A DNA stretch of 64,000 bases from Oleispira antarctica RB-8 (GCA_000967895.1 FO203512.1:4215531-4279530), one strand, 5' to 3'. Counted from the stretch's first letter, positions 17,239 to 27,675 are shown. Translations and numbers: made by a program. The notes: a model not told the origin generated them from the sequence alone.

Positions 17239-17253
17239 CTTGCTTAAAGCAAG
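17239..17253 (+). promoter_or_regulatory. 15-bp palindrome upstream of the ATP-grasp gene
   Basis: CTTGCTTAAAGCAAG is a perfect palindrome around a central A. It lies 33 bases before the ATG at 17287, within the presumed promoter. It resembles a MerR-type operator half-site pair, but no well-spaced -35/-10 pair is obvious. Confidence 0.3.
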
Positions 17254-17286
17254 GTAAAGTTTTTAGTGTTTAACAGGAAAAATCGA

Positions 17287-18594
17287 ATGAATGATTCAAC
17301 CATCAAGACAACAGATGCAACCATCAATAATGGTAATGCCCGCAGCATTAGTGCTGCTAACACGTTAAATCAGGGTTGTTTTTGCACAACACTGAATACC
17401 AAGCACTTAGATACCATACTGCGCCAAGATACGCTTAATTTAGATGTGTTAGCTACCCACCCACAATTATTTTCAAGTACCACGGTTTTTATATCACCGA
17501 CTCAATTACAACAAATGAAAGAGATTATTAAAGCCGTTGAAAATGTGGTCAATTTGCCAATGTATGTTGAGCAGGCCCTTAAAAGAGCCACGGGGATTGC
17601 TGCCTACACACATGGCACCAAAGGGGTATTTATGGGCTACGATTTTCACTTAAGTGAAACGGGCCCTAAAGTCATAGAAATCAATACGAATGCAGGTGGG
17701 GCTTTTTTAAATTCGGCTCTAATCAGTGCCCAAACAAAATGTTGTCGCGACGCAGGGATATTACTACCGCAACTAAAATTGAGTTTTGAAGAACAGTTTA
17801 TCGCTATGTTTCTCAACGAATGGAAAATACAACGAGGTGACAAGCCACTGACTACCGTGGCCATTGTCGATGAGGATCCCAAACAACAATTTCTCTATCC
17901 AGAATTTAAGATGGCGCAACGATTGTTTAAAAGCCATGGGATCAGCACCATAATTGCAGGTCCAGACGAATTTCAGATAGTCGATAATACGCTTTGTTAT
18001 CAGGGGAGAACTATTGACCTCATCTACAACCGCCTAACGGATTTCTCTCTTGCAGACACTCATAACAGCGCTCTACGTCAAGCTTATGAAGAAGGCCATA
18101 TCGTGGTTACACCCAATCCACGTCAGCACGCCCTTTACGCAGACAAGCGCAATCTTGGGATATTAGGCGATGCGGTCAATTTAAAAAGTATGGGCGCTAC
18201 GGATAGCGACATTGCCACTTTACAACACGGCATTCCAACAACCCTAAATGTCAGCGTAGAGAATGCTGCTGACTTATGGGCCAAGCGCAAGCAATTATTT
18301 TTTAAACCCGCCGCGGGTTTTGGTAGCCGCGCCACCTACCGAGGTGACAAGTTGACTAAACGAGTATGGGGTGAAATTCTGCAGGCAGAGTATGTTGCGC
18401 AACAACTAATAAAGCCAAGTGAGCGTGGCATTCTAATGGACGAGCGCGAAATCGCATTAAAAATGGACATCCGTGCCTATGTTTATGCAGGAGAAATTCA
18501 GCTACTGGCTGCTCGACTTTATCAGGGACAAACCACGAATTTCAGAACAGATGGTGGCGGTTTTGCTCCGGTATTTGTGGTGCCTGATGAGTAG
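17287..18594 (+). CDS. Circularly permuted ATP-grasp-like protein of unknown substrate
   Basis: This 435-aa soluble protein has ATP-grasp-like motifs in permuted order. The metal/phosphate-binding strand KVIEINTNAGGAFLN comes early (about residue 130). The nucleotide-binding lysine and glycine-rich strand FFKPAAGFGSRATYRG comes late (about 340). The C-terminus has KMDIRAYVYAG, AARLYQGQTTNFR and GGGFAPVF, like the tail of CP_ATPgrasp families. A CFC motif lies near residue 32. ATG at 17287 is used because AGGA lies nine bases upstream. It may ligate a small peptide or thiol, but no substrate can be read. The neighbour is a Cd/Pb transporter module. Confidence 0.6.
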   Translation: MNDSTIKTTDATINNGNARSISAANTLNQGCFCTTLNTKHLDTILRQDTLNLDVLATHPQLFSSTTVFISPTQLQQMKEIIKAVENVVNLPMYVEQALKRATGIAAYTHGTKGVFMGYDFHLSETGPKVIEINTNAGGAFLNSALISAQTKCCRDAGILLPQLKLSFEEQFIAMFLNEWKIQRGDKPLTTVAIVDEDPKQQFLYPEFKMAQRLFKSHGISTIIAGPDEFQIVDNTLCYQGRTIDLIYNRLTDFSLADTHNSALRQAYEEGHIVVTPNPRQHALYADKRNLGILGDAVNLKSMGATDSDIATLQHGIPTTLNVSVENAADLWAKRKQLFFKPAAGFGSRATYRGDKLTKRVWGEILQAEYVAQQLIKPSERGILMDEREIALKMDIRAYVYAGEIQLLAARLYQGQTTNFRTDGGGFAPVFVVPDE

Positions 18595-18733
18595 CAGAAT
18601 CATCAGGCTGTCTTTACGCTTACCCTAAAATTTCCGACATTGTGAATTCACGTTATTTATCAACTAAAAAACACAACTGTGAATTGGGATTGAAGAATCG
18701 ATTTGACTCTTTGAGAAAATAGTTGATTAATCC

Positions 18734-18767
18734 TATCTCTAGCCACGATCATCACGGGCTAGAGATA
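18734..18767. terminator. Bidirectional hairpin between ATP-grasp gene and cusA
   Basis: An 11-bp perfect stem (TATCTCTAGCC and GGCTAGAGATA) with a 12-base loop sits between two convergent genes. It can act as a terminator in both directions, although T-runs are weak. Confidence 0.65.
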
Positions 18768-18806
18768 GTACAGCGGTTAATACGACTAATAATTAAATTT
18801 TAATTA

Positions 18807-21800
18807 TCATTTATTCACTACGAATCGAATTGTGCTTTTACGCCATAAAAAATAAATTGCAGGTACAACTAGTAAGGTCAAAATAACCGCGCTAAGCATC
18901 CCCCCTACCATGGGTGCAGCAATACGACTCATCACTTCAGAGCCCGTTCCTGTGCCATATAAAATAGGCAGTAAGCCTGCAACAATGGCAGCCGCCGTCA
19001 TCATTACCGGACGCACTCGCATACCCGCGCCCTGTAAAACAGCTTGTGATAATACGGCGACTGTTACGGGAGTGTTCGTTTCATCGCACTCAGCCAGCAT
19101 TGCACGATAGGCTTGATTGAGATAAACCAGCATAATCACGCCAATTTCCACCGCGACCCCAGCTAAGGCAATAAACCCAACCCCAACGGCCACCGAGAAA
19201 TTAAATCCCTGTAAATACATCAACCAGATACTGCCCACCATCGCCAATGGTAAAGTGCCCATAATAATGGCTACCTCAACAAAATTACGAAAATTAATGA
19301 ACAATAAAATAATAATAATGAACAAGGTGAAAGGCACAACATAAGTGAGTTTTGCTTTAGCTCGCTGCATATATTCATACTGCCCAGACCAGGCAATGGA
19401 ATAGCCCGCAGGTAAATCTAATTGATCTGCAACAATAACCTGCGCTGATTCGACATAGGTGCCTACATCAATATTTTCAATATCAATAAATGCCCAGCCA
19501 TTGAGTCTGGCGTTTTCACTCTTGATGCCTGGCGGTCCATCCTCTACCACGATATTAGCCACTGATCCTAAGGATATGCGCTGCCCTGAAGGTGTGACGA
19601 TAGGCAATAAAGCTAACTGTTCAGGTGAGTTACGATAATCCTGCGGATAACGAATATTAATGGGGTAACGCTCCAAACCTTCAACGGTTTGCGAGACATT
19701 CATACCACCAATAGCAGAAGCAACCACTTGCTGCACGTCAGCAATATTAAGACCGTATCGAGCGGCTTTCTCCCGCTGAATATCAACCTTAATATAGCGC
19801 CCACCGGCTACCCGTTCAGAATAAACCGAGGCTGTACCAGGAACATCTTGCAGAATATTTTCCAGCTGTTGCCCGATGGATTGGATAGTCGACAAATCTG
19901 GCCCGGCAATTTTAATTCCAACTGGGGTTTTAATCCCTGTCGCCAACATATCGATACGAGTTTTAATAGGCATCACCCAGGCATTAGTCACCCCAGGGAA
20001 TTTCACTAAGGCATCCAACTCTGCAATCAGACTTTTAGTGGTCACACCCTCTCGCCACTGATCTCTTGGTTTCAATTGAATAAAGGTTTCGATCATGGTT
20101 AAAGGTGCTGGATCGGTGGCGGTATCTGCGCGACCGACCTTACCAAATACAGTTTTAACTTCTGGTAGGGTGTAGATCAGTTTATCGGTTTGCTGCAGTA
20201 ATTCACGAGCCTTACCAATAGATATTCCAGGATAAGTTGTTGGCATATACATCAGGTCACCTTCATCCAGCGGCGGAATAAATTCACTGCCAATTTTATC
20301 CAACGGCCATAGTCCCACCAACAATACCAGCACAGCCAACATCAAGGTCTTTTTAGGATGTTCTAGCACCTGTTTCAGGACCGGTAAATACGCTTTGGTT
20401 AATAACCGATTTACCGGGTTTTTATGCTCAGGCAGAATTTTCCCTCGAATAAAGTAGCCCATTAATACAGGAACAAGGGTAATCGCAAGTATGGCAGAGG
20501 CCGCCATGGCATACGTTTTTGTGAAAGCTAGCGGTGAAAACATTCGTCCTTCTTGAGCTTCCAGCGTGAATACAGGAACAAAGCTGACCGTAATAATCAT
20601 TAAACTAAAAAACAATGCGGGCCCCACTTCAGCCGCAGAATTCGCCACAACTTCCCAGCGATTCTTTTTTGTCAGCGGTGTTCGCTCCATGTGTTTATGC
20701 ATGTTTTCAATCATGACAATGGCACCATCAATCATTGCCCCAATCGCTATGGCAATCCCCCCTAGCGACATAATATTCGCATTAAGTCCCTGAAAATACA
20801 TAACAATAAACGCGGCCAAAATGCCCACAGGTAAACTAAAAATAGCCACCAATGATGAACGTACATGAAACAGAAAGACCATACAAACTAAGGCAACAAC
20901 AAGAAATTCTTCTAATAGTTTAAAGCCAAGATTTTCCACCGCACGCTCAATCAATCCGCTACGGTCATAAACAGTAACGACCTCTACCCCTTCCGGTAAG
21001 CCTTTTTTTAACTGCTCAAGTTTTTCTTTGACGCCATTAATCGTTTCCTGAGCATTTTCACCAAAGCGCATAATGATAATGCCACCGGCAACCTCTCCCT
21101 CACCATTAAGTTCGGCAATACCGCGTCGCATCTGTGGCCCAACACCGATATGGGCAATATCTTTAAGTAACAAAGGTGTGCCATTTTGATTCACGCCGAG
21201 TGGAATATTACCGATATCTTGTTCGTTTTTTAGATATCCCGTAGCACGTACCATGTATTCCGCTTCAGCCATTTCAACTACCGAAGCACCTATTTCCTGA
21301 TTGCCGCGCTTAATCGCCATTTGAATGTGAGACAGAGGAATATTAAAGGCACGTAATTTATCCGGATCAACCTTAATCTGATATTGCTTCACCATACCGC
21401 CCAGTGAAGTCACTTCCGATACACCGGGTACCGTTTGCAGTTCGTACTTTAAGAACCAATCTTGTAAGCTTCGTAACTGGCTAATATCCAACTGGCCCGT
21501 TTTGTCCTGCAATGCATACAAGTAAACCCAACCTACCCCCGTCGCATCAGGGCCTAATTGAGGCCGTACACCAGCAGGTAAATCGGCAGATACCTGACTC
21601 AAATATTCCAGCACTCGTGAACGAGCCCAATATAAATCGGTATCTTCATCAAAGATGACATAAACATAGGAGTCACCAAAAAAAGAATAACCTCGCACCG
21701 TTACGGCCCCCGGTACCGATAACATGGATGTGGTGAGAGGATAGGTTACTTGGTCTTCAACCACCTGAGGTGCTTGCCCGGCATAACTTGTTTTGATAAT

Positions 21801-21941
21801 AACCTGTACGTCGGAAAGGTCAGGTAACGCATCTATCGGTGTATTTTTTACCGAATAAAGCCCGATAGCCACAACGACTAAAGTCGCTAATAAAACAAAG
21901 AAACGATTACCAACCGACCAGCGAATAATAGATTCAATCAT
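18807..21941 (-). CDS. cusA: Copper/silver RND pump CusA (HME4)
   Basis: This 1044-aa inner-membrane proton-driven Cu(I)/Ag(I) exporter has twelve membrane segments. The TM4 signature [15 protein letters not shown] is of the CusA (HME4) type. The methionine triad is present at Met566 (DLMYMPTT), Met616 (PLTMIETF) and Met665 (RIDMLATG), with the same 50 and 49 residue spacing as in E. coli CusA. ATG at 21941 is chosen because GGGAG lies eight bases upstream; it overlaps the end of cusB by eight bases (ATGATTGA). It is the third gene of a tightly coupled cusC-cusB-cusA set. Confidence 0.93.
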   Translation of the reverse strand: MIESIIRWSVGNRFFVLLATLVVVAIGLYSVKNTPIDALPDLSDVQVIIKTSYAGQAPQVVEDQVTYPLTTSMLSVPGAVTVRGYSFFGDSYVYVIFDEDTDLYWARSRVLEYLSQVSADLPAGVRPQLGPDATGVGWVYLYALQDKTGQLDISQLRSLQDWFLKYELQTVPGVSEVTSLGGMVKQYQIKVDPDKLRAFNIPLSHIQMAIKRGNQEIGASVVEMAEAEYMVRATGYLKNEQDIGNIPLGVNQNGTPLLLKDIAHIGVGPQMRRGIAELNGEGEVAGGIIIMRFGENAQETINGVKEKLEQLKKGLPEGVEVVTVYDRSGLIERAVENLGFKLLEEFLVVALVCMVFLFHVRSSLVAIFSLPVGILAAFIVMYFQGLNANIMSLGGIAIAIGAMIDGAIVMIENMHKHMERTPLTKKNRWEVVANSAAEVGPALFFSLMIITVSFVPVFTLEAQEGRMFSPLAFTKTYAMAASAILAITLVPVLMGYFIRGKILPEHKNPVNRLLTKAYLPVLKQVLEHPKKTLMLAVLVLLVGLWPLDKIGSEFIPPLDEGDLMYMPTTYPGISIGKARELLQQTDKLIYTLPEVKTVFGKVGRADTATDPAPLTMIETFIQLKPRDQWREGVTTKSLIAELDALVKFPGVTNAWVMPIKTRIDMLATGIKTPVGIKIAGPDLSTIQSIGQQLENILQDVPGTASVYSERVAGGRYIKVDIQREKAARYGLNIADVQQVVASAIGGMNVSQTVEGLERYPINIRYPQDYRNSPEQLALLPIVTPSGQRISLGSVANIVVEDGPPGIKSENARLNGWAFIDIENIDVGTYVESAQVIVADQLDLPAGYSIAWSGQYEYMQRAKAKLTYVVPFTLFIIIILLFINFRNFVEVAIIMGTLPLAMVGSIWLMYLQGFNFSVAVGVGFIALAGVAVEIGVIMLVYLNQAYRAMLAECDETNTPVTVAVLSQAVLQGAGMRVRPVMMTAAAIVAGLLPILYGTGTGSEVMSRIAAPMVGGMLSAVILTLLVVPAIYFLWRKSTIRFVVNK

Positions 21942-23682
21942 TGCTTGAGCTCCCATTATTACTGGCTGGCATCGTTGACGATATTATTTCATTAATAACA
22001 AAGTCCCCATCTACAAGGTTGAATCTGAACTCTAATAACATGCTTTCTTCTAAGACGGACATATCTATATTTTCATCCACCAAAAAATTCAGTGTCGCAG
22101 CAGGTCGATTCCATTTTTCAACAGGGCCTCGTGAAATATTGAGCATGCGATGACCTACCATAATACTGTTAATAACACCGTCAACCTTACCCGAGTTATC
22201 GGAACTTTCACTCATTGATGCGGCCGCACGTAAATCAACAACGCTATAATCACCGGTTATATTTTTTTGTATTTGAATCTGTATATCAGCATTAACATCC
22301 AACAAAGCCATATCAACTTCAGCGGCGACAACAAAATCCATAGTCATGGCAGGCCAGTCCCAATTCGGTATGGGCTGATGGCTGACATTAATCATCCGGT
22401 GGTCCAGCATAATGCTATTAATTTTAGCTTCAGTCCAAACAGTATCTAAAGTAATCGCTGCGCTATCCTCGGTATGATTCATGCGTTTAAAATCAGAAGT
22501 TTTACTGGATTCAGAGTCGAGTAAAAATTGTGCAGAGGTCACTACACGCTCCCCCACTTCCAGTCCCATAAGAATTTCAGAAAAATTTTCGCTGGTTCGA
22601 CCTAGCTTAACTTCTACCGATTTAAAACGCCCTTCACCCAAAGCCAGCACTGCTCGGTCCATAGAACCGGTACGAATGACGGCCTCTTTTGGAATCAATA
22701 ATGTGTCACCCGTCGTTTTAGTATGAATGGTTACTTGAGCAAACATATTAGGTTTTAATTCACGGTTATCATTATCAAAACGTAATCGCACTTTAAGCGT
22801 ACGCGTCTTGATATCCAGCGAGGGATAAACATAATCAACACGCCCTTGCCAAAGTTTCCCTGGCAAATAATCCAAATTCATGGTGACAGGAAGACCTTCA
22901 ACAACAGAGGCCGCCTGCTCTTCAAAAACCTCAGCCTCTACCCACACCTGATTTAATGCACCAATGGACATTAAGCTAGTGCCTGGTTTAACGAAAAACC
23001 CCTGACGTATGTTTAAATTATCCAGCACACCCGTTTGTGGCGAATAAAAAGTAACATTCTGCTGTACCTTACGATCTTTTTTCAACTTTGCTATCGCGCT
23101 GAGGGGGATCTGCAATGCCTTTAAACGATCTTCCGCTGCTCTGACCAGTCGCTTATTATTACGATCCAGCGCCAGCACTAATTCTTCTTGAGCATTAACC
23201 AATGCTGGAGAATATATTTCATAAAGTGGCTGGCCTTTTTTCACTGGGTCACCAGCGGCTTTGACATAGAGCTTATCTATCCAGCCTTCGACTCTGGGGT
23301 GAATGTGTAATAGCTGATCTTCATCATACTTAACATAACCCACTGTTTTTATTTCTGTATGTAATGCTTTAGATTCAACAAGGGCTGTTCGCACTCCCAA
23401 ATTATTCACCACATCAGGCGATATACTAATACTGCCGGGGCCAGCATCAACTCCGGATGATTTATTATCATAAAAAGGAATCAAGTCCATTCCCATAGGG
23501 GATTTCCCTGGTTTATCCCGCTGATAATTGGGGTCCATAGGGGCTACCCAATATAAGGGTTCATCTGCTGCTGGTACACTCGCGACCTCCGACGCATTGT
23601 CATTCATTAGATAGAACACCCCAGAAGTGATCAACACACCCAGTGCGACACCTGTCGCCATTGAAAACTTGTTATTAATCAT
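21934..23682 (-). CDS. cusB: CusB-type adaptor with two C-terminal CusF-like domains
   Basis: This 582-aa periplasmic adaptor starts at ATG 23682 (GGAG eight bases upstream, overlap ATGATTAA with cusC). After the signal/anchor it has a heavy-metal-binding segment ([20 protein letters not shown]), then the lipoyl-hairpin and beta-barrel domains of CusB. Unlike E. coli CusB, it carries two fused CusF-like OB domains at the end. The first keeps all Cu(I) ligands ([20 protein letters not shown]: His, Trp, Met, Met). The second has the same frame ([20 protein letters not shown]), but the ligands are replaced by Arg, Arg, Ala and Leu. So it combines the chaperone and adaptor in one chain. Confidence 0.93.
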   Translation of the reverse strand: MINNKFSMATGVALGVLITSGVFYLMNDNASEVASVPAADEPLYWVAPMDPNYQRDKPGKSPMGMDLIPFYDNKSSGVDAGPGSISISPDVVNNLGVRTALVESKALHTEIKTVGYVKYDEDQLLHIHPRVEGWIDKLYVKAAGDPVKKGQPLYEIYSPALVNAQEELVLALDRNNKRLVRAAEDRLKALQIPLSAIAKLKKDRKVQQNVTFYSPQTGVLDNLNIRQGFFVKPGTSLMSIGALNQVWVEAEVFEEQAASVVEGLPVTMNLDYLPGKLWQGRVDYVYPSLDIKTRTLKVRLRFDNDNRELKPNMFAQVTIHTKTTGDTLLIPKEAVIRTGSMDRAVLALGEGRFKSVEVKLGRTSENFSEILMGLEVGERVVTSAQFLLDSESSKTSDFKRMNHTEDSAAITLDTVWTEAKINSIMLDHRMINVSHQPIPNWDWPAMTMDFVVAAEVDMALLDVNADIQIQIQKNITGDYSVVDLRAAASMSESSDNSGKVDGVINSIMVGHRMLNISRGPVEKWNRPAATLNFLVDENIDMSVLEESMLLEFRFNLVDGDFVINEIISSTMPASNNGSSSND

Positions 23683-25123
23683 TATGGTTCTCCACCTGAC
23701 GTTCACTAAAACGTCCGTCAATAATTTGATTTGAATTTTTCATAAAAAAGTAATTTAGCTGGGCACGTAATTTTTGTCGCTCAACCTCAATGTCCAATGA
23801 CGCAATGTTAGCGTTAAGCTCTGCAATGCGAGCACGTACCACTTCGGAGAAATCCCCGGTGACATTGGTATAGGCTGTCAATGACGCCTCTGCTTGTTCA
23901 TGCATCTGCGGTAATAATTGTGTTTGATATAACTTATGGCGTTGATCCAAACGCAGTAGCTGTGCCTTTGTCGCTTCAAACGATGCCATTAGCTGACGTA
24001 ATAAGAGCCATTTTTGGGTCCGCATAGCTTCCGTTTTATACACTGCGGATTGAACTTCTTTATCCTGTTTATTGCCAGTAAATAACGGTACATCAAAGCT
24101 AAGGCCGACAGAAAAAAGATCTGCCCGCTCTTCATCCATAGGGCTAGCATCACGATAGCCATAACTTGCATTAACAGCCCACTCAGGCTTGTACTTTTGC
24201 TTGGCCAACGCGATACCGCTATTAGTGGCTTTTATTTTTTGCTCCACACTCATAACAGAAGGATGATCCACTAAATACTCATAGAGTTTTTGCGGCTGAG
24301 TTTGCTTAGCACTGGTATAAAGTTCAGCATTCAATAATTTTATATCGGGCAGCTTTCTATCCAACGTTAAGGCCTCAGATGAAAGATTATTGCCAATACC
24401 AATTTCGTGCTCAGATATATTCATTAAGTCAGCAGCTGATGCTTGCGCTATAAAATAATTATTACGCCATTCATCAAGACGCTGCAGTGCAATATCCCGC
24501 TGTTGATTTAATACCGTTAGGCGATCATCCAGCTGTGTTAACTCTAGCTGTGCACGTACAATATCCTGCTGACTGGTTTTCCCCATTGTCGTTGCATAAC
24601 TCGACTCTGCCACATCAACCAGCTGCTCAAACAAAGAACGATCTCGCTCGATCAAAGCAATACTTTCCTGAGCCTTGTAAGCATCAAGCCACAATTTAGC
24701 GACGTTCACGACTACGCGAGCCTTACGCTCCTGACGCTGATAAGGGTATTCATTTGCCATGAGTTCAAGTTGTTTACGCTTGAGGTTTAAACTGTCACCA
24801 CGGGGAAACATTTGTGAAACCCCTATTTTAAATTGCGTCATGCCCTCTTGATTAAAATCAAAGGTATCCGAGGGTAAATTGGCGAACCCTAAGGAGACCT
24901 TCGGATCTGGCAAAGAGCCTGAAGCCACGCTGAGCGATGATAATGAATCCTGAGATTGCTGATTACTCAATAGCCAAAGATCATTTTCCTGCGCCATTTT
25001 GACCGTATTACTCAAGGTTAAAACCTGCGACTGAGCAATACTAATGGATGAGCCTGTTACTAATATAAGCGAAGCCAGCAGGGGCTTTAATTCAACCGAC
25101 CTTGGTAGCATAAATTTAGACAC
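23675..25123 (-). CDS. cusC: TolC-family outer membrane channel CusC type
   Basis: This 482-aa outer membrane efflux protein starts at GTG 25123, with AGGAG upstream in the preceding gene; the stop TAG and start GTG share one base. A signal peptide ends near SISIAQS. The repeats of the OEP family are visible (ASGSLPDPKVSLGFANLP and FSVGLSFDVPLFTGNKQDKE). It is slightly longer than average through helical insertions. It forms the exit duct of the CusCBA system and is co-transcribed with DUF411, cusB and cusA. Confidence 0.9.
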   Translation of the reverse strand: MSKFMLPRSVELKPLLASLILVTGSSISIAQSQVLTLSNTVKMAQENDLWLLSNQQSQDSLSSLSVASGSLPDPKVSLGFANLPSDTFDFNQEGMTQFKIGVSQMFPRGDSLNLKRKQLELMANEYPYQRQERKARVVVNVAKLWLDAYKAQESIALIERDRSLFEQLVDVAESSYATTMGKTSQQDIVRAQLELTQLDDRLTVLNQQRDIALQRLDEWRNNYFIAQASAADLMNISEHEIGIGNNLSSEALTLDRKLPDIKLLNAELYTSAKQTQPQKLYEYLVDHPSVMSVEQKIKATNSGIALAKQKYKPEWAVNASYGYRDASPMDEERADLFSVGLSFDVPLFTGNKQDKEVQSAVYKTEAMRTQKWLLLRQLMASFEATKAQLLRLDQRHKLYQTQLLPQMHEQAEASLTAYTNVTGDFSEVVRARIAELNANIASLDIEVERQKLRAQLNYFFMKNSNQIIDGRFSERQVENHND

Positions 25124-25647
25124 TAGTACTGCTCCTGTGCATTATTAATTGAAGCATAAATACTACTGCTGCCATCGATATTCAATTGCAAAACTTGGTA
25201 AGGTGAAAACTTATTACCAACTTCCATTCCAGGGCTGCCCAGCGGCATGCCGGGAACGGAGAGACCTATTGCCCCTTCAGGTTTTTCGTTAAGAAATTGT
25301 TGAATAAATTTTGCAGGGATATGACCTTCAAATACATATCCATCTTTGGACACCGCCGTATGGCAGGATCTGTATTTAGGAGCAATGCCTTTCTCCTGTT
25401 TAAACTCAGCTAAACTATTGCTGTTATGAATTCCTGTTGTTAGCCCACTTGAATTTAAATGATCAATCCATTTGCCACAACAACCACAGCTTGGGTGTTT
25501 ATATACCTCAAGGATAGCGGCCTCTTGATGACTATCGCCTATTTTACTATTTCCTATTTGGCTATCAGTATTAGGCTTTGAACAAGCACTAAGAACAGAG
25601 AATAAAACACTTAATAGCAACAGACTTGATACCGATTTAAAAGACAT
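25123..25647 (-). CDS. DUF411-family copper-binding lipoprotein (CopG-like)
   Basis: This 174-aa protein has a lipobox (SVLSACSKPN, Cys at about residue 22), so it is probably a periplasm-facing lipoprotein. The DUF411 domain follows, with VYKHPSCGCCGKWIDHL (CxxC-type metal site) and YRSCHTAVSKDGYVFEGHIP, then the family ending GLSVPGMPLGSPGME. The family is associated with copper and silver resistance. It is the first gene of the cusCBA transcript. It probably binds Cu(I) in the periplasm and delivers it to the pump; that role is inferred. Confidence 0.85.
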   Translation of the reverse strand: MSFKSVSSLLLLSVLFSVLSACSKPNTDSQIGNSKIGDSHQEAAILEVYKHPSCGCCGKWIDHLNSSGLTTGIHNSNSLAEFKQEKGIAPKYRSCHTAVSKDGYVFEGHIPAKFIQQFLNEKPEGAIGLSVPGMPLGSPGMEVGNKFSPYQVLQLNIDGSSSIYASINNAQEQY

Positions 25648-25810
25648 ATTTCCTCACGATGCCACAGCCGCAAAATTATAATAGCGAACTTAATGTAGCG
25701 TTATAAACCTGAATTAACAGATAAAAAATTATTTGTAATGGGCGTAGTATTTTCCCGCTAAATATCATCAGATTGAAACTCATCTATAAAACAGACAGAT
25801 TCATCCTGTA

Positions 25811-26179
25811 TTAGCGAGCTATTGGTGGTCGATAAGGCGTTGGTAAATAAGGCGCAGGTAAAGAAGTGATTGTAGCGAGATCGATAAATTGAAATGACGC
25901 AATGTCAGAAGTATAGTTATTATCAAATAACAGTGCCGCACCGCAGTGAGCCACAGCACAGTTACAATCCAACTGGCAGCAACTTGCTAAGTCATTTGCT
26001 AAATCAAGGTTAGTTTCGTGATTCATACCGTGACAATCAGTAGAAATCGGCATGGTAAATGGTTGACTCATAGGCATATCTCCAAGCATAACAGTAGCCA
26101 TAGCTGACTGGACCAAAAAGGTCGTCAGCATAAGCAATACTATTATTTTTTTGAAATATTTAAACAATCGACTAACCAC
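25811..26179 (-). CDS. Small periplasmic Cys/His-rich CzcI-like protein, copy 3
   Basis: This 122-aa protein has a signal peptide (hydrophobic IIVLLMLTTFLVQSAMA). The mature part is rich in metal ligands: DCHGMNHE, CCQLDCNC and AHCG. The C-terminus ends YRPPIAR. Like the other two small proteins, it lies just upstream of an efflux operon (DUF411-cusCBA) on the same strand, 163 bases away. This one has more Cys and Met, fitting copper. A role as a periplasmic metal binder or pump modulator is inferred. Confidence 0.65.
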   Translation of the reverse strand: MVSRLFKYFKKIIVLLMLTTFLVQSAMATVMLGDMPMSQPFTMPISTDCHGMNHETNLDLANDLASCCQLDCNCAVAHCGAALLFDNNYTSDIASFQFIDLATITSLPAPYLPTPYRPPIAR

Positions 26180-26251
26180 CTACTTTAAATTTAAGAGTAT
26201 GAACAAACGAACAGTAATTCAACATGGACAATGGCACTACTTGCTCCCCGC

Positions 26252-26267
26252 CATGATTTAAATCATG
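26252..26267 (-). promoter_or_regulatory. Perfect 16-bp palindrome, FNR/ANR-like, upstream of the cus cluster
   Basis: CATGATTTAAATCATG contains TGAT-TTAA-ATCA, the core of FNR/ANR/DNR sites, with changed outer bases. Its centre is about 80 bases before the start of the CzcI-like gene, a suitable place for an activator of a promoter starting near 26218. Redox control of copper export would make sense, since Cu(I) dominates without oxygen. Confidence 0.4.
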
Positions 26268-26278
26268 CATTTAAATAT

Positions 26279-26497
26279 TTAACGACTGATAAATCTAAAA
26301 ATCTGAGAAAATAAGTTTCTATATGGATGAGAGAAGCGACTTTTAAAACTTTCAGATAACACATCGGAATCTGAACTGACACTTGAAGAGTATAGTTTTT
26401 CTGCATACTTCTTGTTTATTTCCCCCCATGCAAATACCATATCAGCTCTATCCTTAGGGCCCATTACTTTTTCAGATTGGTTAAAGTTAAGCATCAA
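26279..26497 (-). CDS. Hypothetical short frame, possibly a gene fragment
   Basis: This is a 72-codon frame (contains VMGPKDRADMVFAWGEINKK). The same frame stays open further upstream to about 26600 without a good start codon (reading IPSVLCCKDENFLGVRIVSL). This suggests the 3' end of a longer decayed gene. There is no strong ribosome-binding site. Function unknown. Confidence 0.3.
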   Translation of the reverse strand: MMLNFNQSEKVMGPKDRADMVFAWGEINKKYAEKLYSSSVSSDSDVLSESFKSRFSHPYRNLFSQIFRFISR

Positions 26498-26614
26498 GGC
26501 ACTATTAATCGAAAGCCATAAAGATACAATTCTGACGCCAAGAAAATTTTCATCCTTGCAACAAAGGACCGATGGAATTAAAAGCTTAGGAAATAAGTAG
26601 TGTAAATTATTTAA

Positions 26615-27556
26615 CTAGCCCAAAATAAATGCCATATTCCATGTGCGATATAAACTTACCCACTCCTCATCAAGTGCAACCACAGGAAAATAAGCACCTT
26701 CTCCGCTTAGCGAAGTATACGACTCACTGCGCTCACCCAACGGAAAAACAGAGGTTAATTCGAAGCTTTCCCGGTGACATTTTTTTAGAATATCTTCAGA
26801 TAGAACATGAGCAGCCAGCGCATTATCACCAAAGCCATGTTTGAATTCTGTAATGCCAGCTTCATATATATTAATTCTTAACCAGTCATTACAAACGCAC
26901 TGATGCTTTTTATTACAAATAGGCAGCAGGAGCTTATGCTCTAAAAAGGATATTTTTTTCATGCGATAGAGTTGGTCAATATTCTCATTATTGACAGGCA
27001 ACTCTCCCAGCTCTCGCTTAACACGAAAATACACCATTGCCATGTCGAGAGAGACAGCTTTGGCCGTGCCAAAGAAATTAAGGGACGCAGGGAAAGTATT
27101 TATAAAGGACGTCAATACATGATTGCCATCTATCCCAAGCTCTTTTTCTTTTAAACGGATGTGCTCAACATATTCTACAAAAAAATCATTGTTATTACAC
27201 ATAGCCACCGTTAAGGCTTCAAGAATGTAAATTACATGAACTGTTTTTATAATACAGGGGGAAGGATGCAGCCAATTCTTTTCTAATGCGACTTCAATAA
27301 AATCAACAACGGCTGGATTTTTATACTCCAAACCCCACTGTATTTGTGAAAATAATGGCGCTAGATTTTGAGGTTTTAACAATGCACTATTGATAAAGTT
27401 TTTCATCGGGATGTAGCTAGTTTCAAAATCATCAATTTTCATCTCTATGAATATTTCTTTGATGATTGAAATCTCGGTATTCATATCGATAGAAATGCCT
27501 AACGCCTTCATTGCGTCTTCAATAAGTTGTTTTGGTCTGCTATTAGAAACATCCAT
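26615..27556 (-). CDS. Hypothetical 313-aa protein
   Basis: A complete frame with ATG at 27556 encodes a predominantly helical soluble protein with no signal peptide. Features seen are a Cys cluster CNKKHQCVCNDW (about residue 213), an acidic N-terminus, and a C-terminus rich in aromatic residues (DEEWVSLYRTWNMAFILG). It is divergent from copA, and the CopR-like box at 27676 lies in the shared intergenic region, so copper control is possible. I do not recognise the family. Confidence 0.55.
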   Translation of the reverse strand: MDVSNSRPKQLIEDAMKALGISIDMNTEISIIKEIFIEMKIDDFETSYIPMKNFINSALLKPQNLAPLFSQIQWGLEYKNPAVVDFIEVALEKNWLHPSPCIIKTVHVIYILEALTVAMCNNNDFFVEYVEHIRLKEKELGIDGNHVLTSFINTFPASLNFFGTAKAVSLDMAMVYFRVKRELGELPVNNENIDQLYRMKKISFLEHKLLLPICNKKHQCVCNDWLRINIYEAGITEFKHGFGDNALAAHVLSEDILKKCHRESFELTSVFPLGERSESYTSLSGEGAYFPVVALDEEWVSLYRTWNMAFILG

Positions 27557-27675
27557 AATCCACTACACCTTAATACCCATAAACCTACTGAAATAGCTTT
27601 TAAGCTCGATAATGAGAGCACGAACTACTTACTCAATTATTTTAAGGTATTGAGCGCACAAGAAGATGACCTGTA

